Below are positions 9,457 to 15,083 of a stretch of 21,903 nucleotides of DNA, piece after piece. Under the pieces are notes generated by a model. It did not search any database, had not been told where the DNA came from, and saw only the letters and a list, made by a program, of their open reading frames with translations. The position numbers and the translations under genes are program-made. This DNA comes from a virus: IMG/VR virus record IMGVR_UViG_3300025860_000100, positions 1 to 21,903 of that record; one strand, written 5' to 3'. Each line of letters begins with the position of its first letter. Position 1 is the stretch's first letter.

Positions 9457-9885
9457 GTGATAGCGGAGATTGCCGCTGCTAATGCTGCCTTTAAAATTAT
9501 TAAGGCGGCTATAAGCAATGGCAAAGAACTCTATGACTGTTCTGCTGCTGCTCAATCTTACTTTGATAACAAAAGCGTAATAGCCAAACGTGTAGCTTCT
9601 AAGGGCAAGAGTGACTTAGAGGCTTTCATGGCTCTAGAGAAAATAAAAGAGCAGGAAGAATGGCTAAAGGACTACATGATCTATGCTGGTAGAGCTGACA
9701 TGTATGGTGACTGGCTCAATTTTCAAAGTGACTGCAAGAAGCAAAGAGAAAAGAAAGTTCGCCTTGCTGCCCAGGCTCGGCAACAAAAGATTAAATTACT
9801 CAAGCAATTTATTACAGTTATTGGCATAGCGATAGCAGTGATACCAGTTCTGATCTATGCAATTATCTTTATGGTAAAAAAATAA
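9457..9885 (+). CDS. Tail-anchored membrane protein of unknown function
   Basis: A 142-residue protein beginning at GTG immediately after the lipoprotein stop; there is no strong ribosome site, so translation is probably coupled. Residues 1-110 are helical and charged (AAANAAFKIIKAAISNGKEL, then ALEKIKEQEEWLKDYMIY, and a basic coiled stretch CKKQREKKVRLAAQARQQK). One membrane segment follows at about 116-138 (FITVIGIAIAVIPVLIYAII), ending in MVKK. Similar proteins occur in the fibre-lysis interval of marine podoviruses. Inner-membrane spanins normally carry the membrane helix at the N-terminus, so an i-spanin role paired with the lipoprotein is only a possibility. Confidence 0.72.
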   Translation: MIAEIAAANAAFKIIKAAISNGKELYDCSAAAQSYFDNKSVIAKRVASKGKSDLEAFMALEKIKEQEEWLKDYMIYAGRADMYGDWLNFQSDCKKQREKKVRLAAQARQQKIKLLKQFITVIGIAIAVIPVLIYAIIFMVKK

Positions 9886-10070
9886 TGGCAACAGCTAAAG
9901 AAGTTCTGATACGTCTTGAAGGCCACGAGAAAGAATGCAATGTCAGATATACTAACATTGAAAAGCGACTAGATGACGGAAGCAAGCGGTTTGCCAAGGC
10001 TGAAATAATGTTATGGGGAATGTACCCATTAGTAATTGGTGCTGCTTTATTAGATAAAGTGGTGATATGA
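9885..10070 (+). CDS. Small membrane protein, XhlA/holin-accessory-like
   Basis: A 61-residue protein starting by a TAATG overlap. The N-terminal two thirds is a charged helix (LIRLEGHEKECNVRYTNIEKRL), followed by one membrane segment at about 42-58 (IMLWGMYPLVIGAALL). This layout, a short amphipathic coil followed by a C-terminal helix, is that of XhlA-type holin accessory proteins, but the match is only in architecture. It overlaps the next holin gene by four bases (ATGA), supporting a shared lysis role. Confidence 0.68.
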   Translation: MATAKEVLIRLEGHEKECNVRYTNIEKRLDDGSKRFAKAEIMLWGMYPLVIGAALLDKVVI

Positions 10071-10444
10071 GTATTTTCAGCGCACTGATTGGCCCAGTTG
10101 CGGGACTAGCCAAAAGTTATCTGAGCAATAAGGCTGAAGAGAAACAGGCCAAGCATGACCGTAAGATGTCTGTTATACAGAACGATGCTGACTGGGAAAC
10201 CAAGATGGCTGATGCCTCTAAGGATTCTTGGAAGGATGAATTCTGGACTATTGTACTAGCCGTTCCTATATTCATGGTAGGCTATGCCATAGCAGCTAAC
10301 GATGTAACTGTTATTGATAGGGTATCCGCTGCGTTTATAGCACTAGAGGAATTGCCTGAGTGGTATCAATACCTTTTATTTATTGCTATCTCTTCTAGCT
10401 TTGGCATTCGCGGTGTTGGCAAGTTAATGAACATGAGGAAGTAA
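10067..10444 (+). CDS. Holin, GTA 3-TM type
   Basis: A 125-residue membrane protein. The N-terminus is an amphipathic segment (FSALIGPVAGLAKSYLSN), followed by a Lys/Glu-rich linker, then WKDEFWTIVLAVPIFMVGY (first clear membrane span, about 57-76), the conserved-looking LEELPEWYQYLLF and a second span with SSSFGIRGVG near the C-terminus. Spacing and the ALE-LPEWYQ motif fit the holin family first described in gene transfer agents (GTA_holin_3TM). It would form the inner-membrane lesion that lets the M15 endolysin encoded two genes downstream reach the cell wall. It starts by an ATGA overlap with the preceding small membrane gene. Confidence 0.82.
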   Translation: MSIFSALIGPVAGLAKSYLSNKAEEKQAKHDRKMSVIQNDADWETKMADASKDSWKDEFWTIVLAVPIFMVGYAIAANDVTVIDRVSAAFIALEELPEWYQYLLFIAISSSFGIRGVGKLMNMRK

Positions 10445-10445
10445 C

Positions 10446-10646
10446 ATGGGAAAGATAGTTGAATTTCCTGGTCGCCCTGACCTGGTCAAGCTGGCAGAAG
10501 AGTATGATCACCTGGTGGTCATAGGTGTAAGTGAAAGCCAGATACAGATCATTAGTAACATGGAAGATCCTGACATACTTTACAGCATGGAAGTTGCCAA
10601 GTCGGAGTTAATCAATGCCTACTTTACCGATGAGGCAGTACACTAA
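10446..10646 (+). CDS. Small soluble phage protein of unknown function
   Basis: A 66-residue acidic protein with GAGGAAG upstream, starting one base after the holin stop and ending in a TAATG overlap with the endolysin. It starts MGKIVEFPGRPDL, a beginning frequent among small phage proteins, then has LVVIGVSESQIQIISNM, which looks like two beta strands, and a C-terminal helix. No membrane segment or catalytic motif is visible. Its gene position inside the lysis cassette is the only clue to function. Confidence 0.7.
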   Translation: MGKIVEFPGRPDLVKLAEEYDHLVVIGVSESQIQIISNMEDPDILYSMEVAKSELINAYFTDEAVH

Positions 10647-10996
10647 TGCAATTACAATACTTCGATATTAAAGAATTTGACTGTCAGGAGACTGGCAACA
10701 ATGCAATGTGTCCTTTCTTTCTGGAGAAGCTGGACGAGCTGCGCCATGTATGTGGGTTCTCATTCACGATTACCAGTGGATACCGTGATCCTATAGGCCA
10801 TCCAATTGAGGCTAGAAAAAATGTACCAGGTACTCATGCCAAAGGGATAGCTGCTGACATACATATTAACAGCGGTGCAGAAGGATATAAGATTGTTCAG
10901 GAGGCCATGAGGTTAGGCTTTACTGGGGTGGGTGTAGCCAAGACTTTCATCCATGTAGACACAAGAACTTCTATGCCTGTTATGTGGTGCTACTAA
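10646..10996 (+). CDS. Endolysin, peptidase M15 (VanY/M15A-like)
   Basis: A 116-residue single-domain peptidase, typical in size of phage and phage-derived M15A enzymes that cut peptide cross-links of the cell wall. The zinc ligands of the family are visible: His64 in GTHAKG, Asp71 in AADIH and His103 in FIHVDTR; the SGYRD motif at 44-48 supplies the conserved Arg. There is no signal peptide, so release depends on the holin two genes upstream. It is the last gene of the rightward late block; a leftward operon faces it. The substrate bond (D-Ala-D-Ala or L-Ala-D-Glu type) cannot be told from the sequence. Confidence 0.9.
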   Translation: MQLQYFDIKEFDCQETGNNAMCPFFLEKLDELRHVCGFSFTITSGYRDPIGHPIEARKNVPGTHAKGIAADIHINSGAEGYKIVQEAMRLGFTGVGVAKTFIHVDTRTSMPVMWCY

Positions 10997-11037
10997 AAAA
11001 ACCCACCGTCTGAAGAGGAGTGGCAACAGACGATGGG
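10995..11037 (-). terminator. Rho-independent terminator of the leftward early operon
   Basis: Stem CCCACCGTCTG (11002-11012) pairs with CAGACGATGGG (11027-11037), 11 bp with one G-T wobble and a 14-base loop, and seven A's lie at 10995-11001. Read on the minus strand this is a GC-rich hairpin followed by seven U's. It lies after the stop of the last leftward gene (11132) and prevents antisense reading into the endolysin. It overlaps the endolysin stop codon by two bases. Confidence 0.85.
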
Positions 11038-11056
11038 GAAAGCAGGGGAGCTTTAT

Positions 11057-11133
11057 CAAGCAAGTGTAAAACAAGTGTAAAACAAGATTTGCCGTCTTCG
11101 CTTTACTTCACTTCACTTCCCGCTTGAGGTTTT
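11057..11133 (+). terminator. Candidate rightward terminator of the late block, with 11-bp tandem repeat
   Basis: CAAGCAAGTG at 11057-11066 pairs with CACTT-ccc-GCTTG at 11114-11126, a 10-bp stem with a 3-base bulge, followed by AGGTTTTATTC. The interval also holds two tandem copies of CAAGTGTAAAA (11061-11071, 11072-11082). The stem is long and imperfect and the T-run is short, so termination of late transcripts here is only plausible. Confidence 0.33.
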
Positions 11134-11365
11134 ATTCTACCACAAGATCTGGGTAACGCAACATTAATTGTTCTTCTGTTAAAGGCGCTGTCCTGGCTAT
11201 CTCAACTTCTATTACATGATCGACTATCGCCTGTATTTCTTTCTGCGCAAACGTAGTATTTGCTCCATGATACATAACAGATTCAAAGATCTCATCTAGC
11301 CTTTGACTCATGCCAGGTATCTCCAGTATTTTTGCCTTCCTTCTCAAGCTATTTATAAACGACAT
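11132..11365 (-). CDS. Small hypothetical protein, last gene of leftward early operon
   Basis: A 77-residue, mostly helical protein (FINSLRRKAKILEIPGMSQRL, then EIQAIVDHVIEVEIA and TEEQLMLRYPDLVVE). GAGGTG lies about six bases before the ATG. It has no cysteine pairs, membrane segment or recognisable motif. It follows the HNH nuclease gene by 17 bases and precedes the operon terminator. I do not recognise it. Confidence 0.65.
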   Translation of the reverse strand: MSFINSLRRKAKILEIPGMSQRLDEIFESVMYHGANTTFAQKEIQAIVDHVIEVEIARTAPLTEEQLMLRYPDLVVE

Positions 11366-11382
11366 ATGTCACCTCGACTGTC

Positions 11383-11769
11383 TTAATTGTAACTGATTGG
11401 TTGGTAGCTGGAACTGGCCAGCATTTTTTTATGCTCTTCACGGTAATGCTTTGCTATCTCAGCCCTTAACAACTTGTTAGTGGGCATCTTAACATTCCAC
11501 TTCTCTCGCAACATCTCCATATGACCTGGCCCTAAGTGCTCCATACACCACCTGCTGAAGTCCAGTGGGTTGGCAGTGAACGTCCGGTGACAGTAATGGC
11601 AGAGACAAACTGCGTTATCTAAACTCCACCTAACTGATTTGGCTGCCCTTCCGTATATGTGGGCGCACTCTTGTCTGCCAAATTTTCCGCAATGCTCGCA
11701 AGTAGACTCGCTCTTCAGTCTTACTACGTCACTAAACCACTTATCTGCTGCATCTCTTTTAATTGTCAT
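11383..11769 (-). CDS. HNH endonuclease, NinG/Rap-like zinc protein
   Basis: Start chosen at 11769 (MTIKRDAADKW): it overlaps the stop of the preceding PP-loop gene as ATGA and has AAGGAG ten bases upstream; the longer frame from 11793 lacks this. The 128-residue protein has a treble-clef HNH core: Cys24-x2-Cys27, the AHIYGR segment with His37, Asn52, then Cys57-x2-Cys60-His61 (CHYCHRTF). Phage HNH proteins of this size include lambda NinG/Rap, a branched-DNA endonuclease of the nin region, and homing-type nicking enzymes. Its place in a cro-O-ninB-like operon favours the NinG-type recombination role, but the NinG N-terminal zinc region is absent. HNH fold is well supported; specificity is not. 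Confidence 0.8.
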   Translation of the reverse strand: MTIKRDAADKWFSDVVRLKSESTCEHCGKFGRQECAHIYGRAAKSVRWSLDNAVCLCHYCHRTFTANPLDFSRWCMEHLGPGHMEMLREKWNVKMPTNKLLRAEIAKHYREEHKKMLASSSYQPISYN

Positions 11770-12506
11770 AATGCTAGTTCTCCTTGCGCCCATTCACATG
11801 TGAAACCGCAGTCGCTAGGCTTATCTTTCTTGAAATTCCCTCTGTCGCTTGCAAGAACATCCAGAAACACGGGGCCATCTTTATCCTTGTTAATGGCATG
11901 ACCTATTTTACGCTCCAAGATAGCCATCTTTTCAAACGCATCGGGGAAGTCATACCTGATTTTATTCCAATACCCCATTCCACCCTTCACGCAGCCAATG
12001 CAATTATTATTACTGTAACCCAGTTTATACATAATAGGTGTGTCAATGCCCAAGCTTTTTATAAATTCCATGCAGTTTTCTTTATCTATGCCTTTGTCAT
12101 GCAATATAAAATCTGTAATTACTTCATTGTTAGAGTCAATAAATCTATTTACTCTATTAGTTTCTTCAGATGTATATCCAAATATTTGAATGTCAGAGTC
12201 ACGCTGATAGGATTTCCTTACATCTTTTTTTAAAATCATTGTACAAGGTGCTCCAGTCGGCCCTTTAATAAACTTCCTAGATTCAAACACGTTATAAATA
12301 GAAAATTCTTTGCTTTTATCGCCTATAATTTTAACTGGAATGCCAGTTTTTTGAGAAAAATCACGCAAAAACCTTAAATTATCCTCATGTTCCTCGGCAA
12401 CCCTGCAATACACTGCTTCAAACTCACAGTCTTGATATTTTTTACTGGCCAAATAAGTTGCGTAAGCACTTGCAGCTCCGCAGCTAAACCAAGATATAAC
12501 CCTCAT
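11766..12506 (-). CDS. PAPS-reductase-like PP-loop ATP pyrophosphatase protein
   Basis: A 246-residue protein with AGGAG upstream. The N-terminus has a PP-loop variant, FSCGAASA at 7-14, in place of the usual SGGxDS, which in this superfamily binds ATP/PAPS phosphates. Further family-like features are GPTGAPCTMILKK (82-94), NNCIGCVKGGMGYW (168-180; Cys169-x2-Cys172) and CGFTC (Cys233-x3-Cys237). Four of these cysteines could hold a metal or Fe-S cluster, as in related PAPS/APS reductase and DndC-type enzymes. Its reaction in phages is not established; sulphate reduction, DNA or nucleotide thiolation are possible. The 3' two thirds of the gene is noticeably more AT-rich than its neighbours, suggesting separate acquisition. 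Confidence 0.78.
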   Translation of the reverse strand: MRVISWFSCGAASAYATYLASKKYQDCEFEAVYCRVAEEHEDNLRFLRDFSQKTGIPVKIIGDKSKEFSIYNVFESRKFIKGPTGAPCTMILKKDVRKSYQRDSDIQIFGYTSEETNRVNRFIDSNNEVITDFILHDKGIDKENCMEFIKSLGIDTPIMYKLGYSNNNCIGCVKGGMGYWNKIRYDFPDAFEKMAILERKIGHAINKDKDGPVFLDVLASDRGNFKKDKPSDCGFTCEWAQGELAL

Positions 12507-12633
12507 ATTGCTCTCCTAAAAATCTTTCAAATACTATCCGGTAGTCTTGCCTAAGCTTAACTGGTACATTGGCTCAAGTTTACCTTGCATACTGCAATTG
12601 GGCCACCGAAATGGCCACTTAAACAGGGTAGGA
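12507..12633. other. Intergenic gap inside leftward operon
   Basis: 127 bases between the NinB-like and PP-loop genes, the largest gap in an otherwise overlapping operon. It contains a small perfect hairpin, GGCCA at 12601-12605 and TGGCC at 12612-12616, without a T-run, and the ribosome site of the PP-loop gene. No promoter of good quality is seen. It may mark the insertion boundary of the PP-loop gene. Confidence 0.4.
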
Positions 12634-13089
12634 TTAACTATTCTGCTGCCTCTTTAGTTCAGTGTACTCATTATCCTTTGGCATGGGTAGATACAAATCT
12701 CTTTCAGATGCCCAGTGTAATACTTGATCTAAAAAATAACACATCTCACCAGTGTCCAGATCTCGTAGACTAACTAACTGGTCTTTCACAACAGTAGATC
12801 CAACCTTGATTGTTTTTCGCGGCCCAAACTTGTGCTTCATCATCCACTTGCAGCCTTCCTCTGTGGCCTCTGGCTGCTTCTTAATAAACTGTGTGGACAT
12901 AGCTCTGAACCATATGTGGGCTAACGCTATTTGGCTGGTTGTTGCCCTGCCTTGAAACCTCTCTAGCCTGACAGCGCATGGGGTTGAGTAATCCCACCCC
13001 CCTAACCTGTCGATAATAGCTGGCAATCTTTTCTCAAAATCGCCCAAACTCTTGATGAGATAGTAATCACCTTGGGTAATTTCTGTCAT
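12634..13089 (-). CDS. NinB-like recombination protein
   Basis: Start placed at 13089 (MTEITQGDYYL): this ATG overlaps the upstream stop as ATGA and is preceded by AAGGA, whereas the longer frame from 13110 is not. The 151-residue protein has the layout of the NinB / Orf-like family: a beta-rich first third, then RATTSQIALAHIWFRAMSTQF (the usual place of the R-S-x-x-Q-N-x-x-x-W helix), a central TEEGCKWMMKHKFGP helix, and RDLDTGEMCYFLDQVLHWASE near the end. Lambda NinB (Orf) is a recombination mediator that binds SSB-coated single strands. The DNA-binding function here is inferred from family pattern and from operon context between replication and HNH genes. Confidence 0.68.
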   Translation of the reverse strand: MTEITQGDYYLIKSLGDFEKRLPAIIDRLGGWDYSTPCAVRLERFQGRATTSQIALAHIWFRAMSTQFIKKQPEATEEGCKWMMKHKFGPRKTIKVGSTVVKDQLVSLRDLDTGEMCYFLDQVLHWASERDLYLPMPKDNEYTELKRQQNS

Positions 13090-13541
13090 ACTAATTTCCT
13101 TCTTAACCATTCATTCATTACTTTGGATGATCGTGTTTCGCATCTTACTATTTGCTGAACACCTGGGGTTGTCAAAGCCATGTCATTAATAAACACTCGG
13201 CTTCCTCTCATTCTTTCTCGGATTAACTTTTCGCTTATACCAAATGCCTTGCCCAGTTGAACATAACTGTAGCTCTGGCCAGACACCAGGTCTTTATGCT
13301 CACCCTGATATTGAATCATTCGACACCGGCTAGTTAAGGCTCGGACTGGAAACAAATCGCAGTCTCTTACTACCCGAGTAACGCCTCGGTGTTTAAATCT
13401 ACTTTGAATTGTTTGCGGGCTAATTGAAATTGCGTCTGCAAAGTCGGCCATGCAGTAAAAAAACCCTGAAGTTAAAGCTTTATGGTTGTTGCCTTCATAC
13501 AAAAACATTCGTTTGCCGCTTGGTGTAAGTCTTTTTGCCAT
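13086..13541 (-). CDS. DNA-binding-like protein with duplicated HTH module
   Basis: A 151-residue basic protein with AAGGAG eight bases before the ATG. It consists of two similar modules of about 55 residues. Module one (about 11-66) reads RMFLYEGNNHKALTSG, then FADAISISPQTIQSRF, then FPV; module two (about 73-127) reads RMIQYQGEHKDLVSG, then LGKAFGISEKLIRERM, then TTP. Each starts with a beta hairpin and continues into a helix-turn-helix-like segment (IS-x3-I-x-x-R). I infer a sequence-specific DNA-binding protein, perhaps regulatory or architectural. It lies between the replication initiator and NinB-like genes, where lambda has P, but nothing suggests a helicase loader. Confidence 0.65.
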   Translation of the reverse strand: MAKRLTPSGKRMFLYEGNNHKALTSGFFYCMADFADAISISPQTIQSRFKHRGVTRVVRDCDLFPVRALTSRCRMIQYQGEHKDLVSGQSYSYVQLGKAFGISEKLIRERMRGSRVFINDMALTTPGVQQIVRCETRSSKVMNEWLRRKLV

Positions 13542-13562
13542 TGTTGTTTCTCCTTTATCGGG

Positions 13563-14351
13563 CTAATCTGCCCATGATGTATCGGTTAATTGTTGGTGTA
13601 TAGACTGATCTCTAATTGAATCAGTTTTAGTTTCTTTCTTTGCAGTCTTATTTGACTTCTCTCTAGCACCCCAAGACCCAATAGTCTTTGGCCAAGAGAT
13701 CATCTTGTTCTTTCCAATTCTCCAGCCATTAGCCTCGTAGTGATGCCAGAAGACAGAAGGATCTATTCCAGAACCTTTCCTGTTGCAGTATTCAATGACC
13801 TCATCCAGAGTTGGCGGGACAAAACGCTTAACCGGCTTATCCTCTGGTTCGTCAATAACTACTACTTCATGTTCAACTTCTTCTTCGAGAGCTGGGGAAC
13901 TTGTTTCCCCCCTATTATCTGTAATATTAGATGTAGTATTAGATGTAGTATTAACTATTAAGTTTTCTTGGGTAGGGTCATTAAGTTTTCTTGGGGAGGG
14001 TATTAAGTTTTCTTGGCTACCCTCATTAAGTTTTCTTGGGGAGGTGGGTAAGATTTCTTGCATAGGGTTATCGACCAACTTCAAGTACCTGGCTTGGATC
14101 TGCTTAGTGCCTTCTTTGTACTGTAGTTGTCTTGTGATGTACCCACAATCGACCAGTGAACTGATCCACTGGCTAACTGAAGTCTCTGTCTTGCCATAAA
14201 GATCAGCAAAATAGGCATTACGCGCCCAGCAGTAACCTTTATCGTTGCACAGAGCAGTGATTTCCCCATATAAAAGTTTAGCGTTAGCCGTTAAACGTAC
14301 GTCATAGCGGACGCTTGCAGGAATGATGGCGTAATACCCTTTGCTATTCAT
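13563..14351 (-). CDS. Phage replication initiator / replisome organiser (lambda O-like)
   Basis: A 262-residue protein started by a TAATG overlap with the regulator gene. Residues about 8-92 form a winged helix (YDVRLTANAKLLYGEI, then NAYFADLYGKTETSVSQWI and a wing GYITRQLQ), as in the N-terminal origin-binding domain of phage replication proteins. Residues 98-132 are a low-complexity linker of PRKLN and QENLI units encoded by DNA iterons; an acidic stretch EEEVEHEVVVIDEPED follows. The C-terminal domain (178-230: FVPPTLDEVIEYC, FWHHYEANGWRIGKNKMISWPKTIGSW) is the segment common to many phage DnaD/O-type proteins. I infer that it binds the iterons inside its own gene and recruits the helicase machinery, as lambda O does; family assignment is by pattern. 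Confidence 0.8.
   Translation of the reverse strand: MNSKGYYAIIPASVRYDVRLTANAKLLYGEITALCNDKGYCWARNAYFADLYGKTETSVSQWISSLVDCGYITRQLQYKEGTKQIQARYLKLVDNPMQEILPTSPRKLNEGSQENLIPSPRKLNDPTQENLIVNTTSNTTSNITDNRGETSSPALEEEVEHEVVVIDEPEDKPVKRFVPPTLDEVIEYCNRKGSGIDPSVFWHHYEANGWRIGKNKMISWPKTIGSWGAREKSNKTAKKETKTDSIRDQSIHQQLTDTSWAD
13918..13956. repeat. AT-rich tract with 12-bp tandem repeat beside the iterons
   Basis: TATTAGATGTAG is repeated at 13925-13936 and 13937-13948, followed by a further TATTA. The segment is strongly AT-rich and lies directly next to the last iteron, where lambda ori has its easily melted region. It encodes the NTTSNTTSN stretch of the initiator. Duplex-unwinding function is inferred. 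Confidence 0.55.
13957..14061 (-). repeat. Five iterons inside the replication gene: lambda-type origin candidate
   Basis: On the minus strand the 15-mer CCAAGAAAACTTAAT occurs four times without change (14039-14025, 14016-14002, 13994-13980, 13971-13957), with a degenerate fifth (GCAAGAAATCTTACC, 14061-14047). Starts are 22, 23, 22 and 23 bases apart, about two helical turns. Each unit has a partial dyad (AAG-AAAA-CTT). Inverted GAGGGT (13996-14001) and ACCCTC (14019-14024) flank the unit at 14002. Since 22 and 23 are not multiples of three, the same DNA is read alternately as PRKLN and QENLI. An AT-rich tract follows at once, as in lambda ori. Confidence 0.8.
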
Positions 14352-14551
14352 TACTCACCCGCCGCAATAAACTCGCTGACTTCTACGTTAAAGGTTGCAG
14401 CAAAGGTTAAAAGGGTACTAGCTCGCGGTGATCTATGCTTATTTCTGATCAAGCTAATAGTAGAAGGATTGATTTTGGAGATTCTTGACAGCTCAACTGA
14501 TGACATCTGGTCGCGTTCCATAAAGAATTTAAGTGATTTGTTAATATCCAT
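14351..14551 (-). CDS. XRE-family Cro/CI-like regulator
   Basis: A 66-residue single-domain repressor-like protein, the same length as lambda Cro. The five-helix HTH_3 fold is readable: SLKFFMERDQMSSVELSRIS, with the turn SRISKINPSTISLIRN (residues about 22-37) and a C-terminal helix STLLTFAATFNVEVSEFI. AAGGA lies seven bases before the ATG. It is the first gene of the leftward early operon and sits next to the divergent early promoters, so it very likely binds operators there. No CI-sized repressor or other regulator is visible between the promoters. It overlaps the initiator gene as TAATG. Confidence 0.85.
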   Translation of the reverse strand: MDINKSLKFFMERDQMSSVELSRISKINPSTISLIRNKHRSPRASTLLTFAATFNVEVSEFIAAGE

Positions 14552-14577
14552 GATAGTTCCTTAGTAAGTGAAGTTGC

Positions 14578-14606
14578 ATCATAGCCCTTTGTTAAATTAA
14601 TTGCAA
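14578..14606 (-). promoter_or_regulatory. Leftward early promoter
   Basis: On the minus strand TTGCAA (14606-14601) is followed after 17 bases by TATGAT (14583-14578), a good sigma70-type match. Transcription would start near 14571, about 20 bases before the regulator gene. The -35 lies inside a perfect 8-bp palindrome ATTGCAAT (14600-14607), a possible operator half-site. Confidence 0.65.
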
Positions 14607-14614
14607 TAGAACAA

Positions 14615-14642
14615 TTGACTACTTGCGAGAAGTGTGTAAAAT
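14615..14642 (+). promoter_or_regulatory. Rightward early promoter
   Basis: TTGACT (14615-14620), 16 bases, TAAAAT (14637-14642). The two early -35 boxes are back to back, eight bases apart. The interval holds AATTG and CAATT in inverted order (14599-14603 and 14612-14616), and GTGT/ACAC arms flank the -10 region; these are candidate operators for the XRE regulator. The start would lie near 14649, just before AGGAG at 14658-14662. Confidence 0.62.
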
Positions 14643-14668
14643 AAACACCTCAACAACAGGAGAGCAAC

Positions 14669-14920
14669 ATGACTTATCAAGATGAAGACCCTGCAAGAAC
14701 TGGTGACTTTGATTTCTGCAATGCTTTAAGTATGTCATTGTTTGGACGACCGCATGACGAGTCCGAAGAGGCATATGAGAACCGTGTAGCAATGCGCCAC
14801 ACCCAGCCTATCTATGAGCCAATGTCTGAATACGAAATTCAACGTGACATAGCGGCAGCTAAAGAAAACGACCGTTTAGTAAATAAAGTTCTGGAAGGCT
14901 ATCAAGCCAGGTGGGGTTAA
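14669..14920 (+). CDS. First gene of rightward early operon, unknown function
   Basis: An 83-residue acidic protein with AGGAG seven bases upstream. It reads as Asp/Glu-rich turns (YQDEDPARTGDFDFCNAL) followed by two helices (DESEEAYENRVAMRH and YEIQRDIAAAKENDRLVNKVLEGYQARW). No cysteine pairs or membrane segment. Position just behind the early promoter, before the recombination genes, is where phages often carry small host-interfering or regulatory proteins; that is only a contextual guess. I do not recognise the family. Confidence 0.7.
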   Translation: MTYQDEDPARTGDFDFCNALSMSLFGRPHDESEEAYENRVAMRHTQPIYEPMSEYEIQRDIAAAKENDRLVNKVLEGYQARWG

Positions 14921-14921
14921 T

Positions 14922-15083
14922 ATGAATTTAGAAACTTCAACTTATCTTAACGATATTGATCGTGGGGATATGGACTGTAAGGTAGGAAATGAAGCGCCCA
15001 GTGATGAAACTGAGGCGTATTACATTGGATACGGTGCAAGATATGTATTCGAGCAAATGAAATCAGCAGGAGAATTTAACTAA
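14922..15083 (+). CDS. Short early protein (53 aa), unknown function
   Basis: A 53-codon frame starting one base after the preceding stop and ending in a TAATG overlap with the annealing-protein gene, so it fills the gap exactly. GGTGGGG lies about six bases before the ATG. The protein is acidic (NDIDRGDMDCKVGNEAPSDE) and ends in a helix with EAYYIGYGARYVFEQMK. The perfect fit between neighbours supports it as a real gene. Function is unknown. Confidence 0.68.
   Translation: MNLETSTYLNDIDRGDMDCKVGNEAPSDETEAYYIGYGARYVFEQMKSAGEFN

Noticed and set aside
11032-11131. CAAGTGTAAAA tandem repeat as a CRISPR-like or att element
   Set aside because: Only two 11-bp copies without spacers, and no integrase nearby; better explained as part of a terminator region.
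11770-11793. Longer start of the HNH gene (MGARRTSI)
   Set aside because: The start at 11769 has AAGGAG and an ATGA overlap; the longer version lies inside the preceding gene without a ribosome site.
12525-12581. 18-codon leftward frame (MQGKLEPMYQLSLGKTTG) in the gap before the PP-loop gene
   Set aside because: No ribosome site for either ATG and not coupled to neighbours.
13090-13110. Longer start of the NinB-like gene (MVKKEIS)
   Set aside because: The ATG at 13089 has AAGGA and the operon's usual ATGA overlap.
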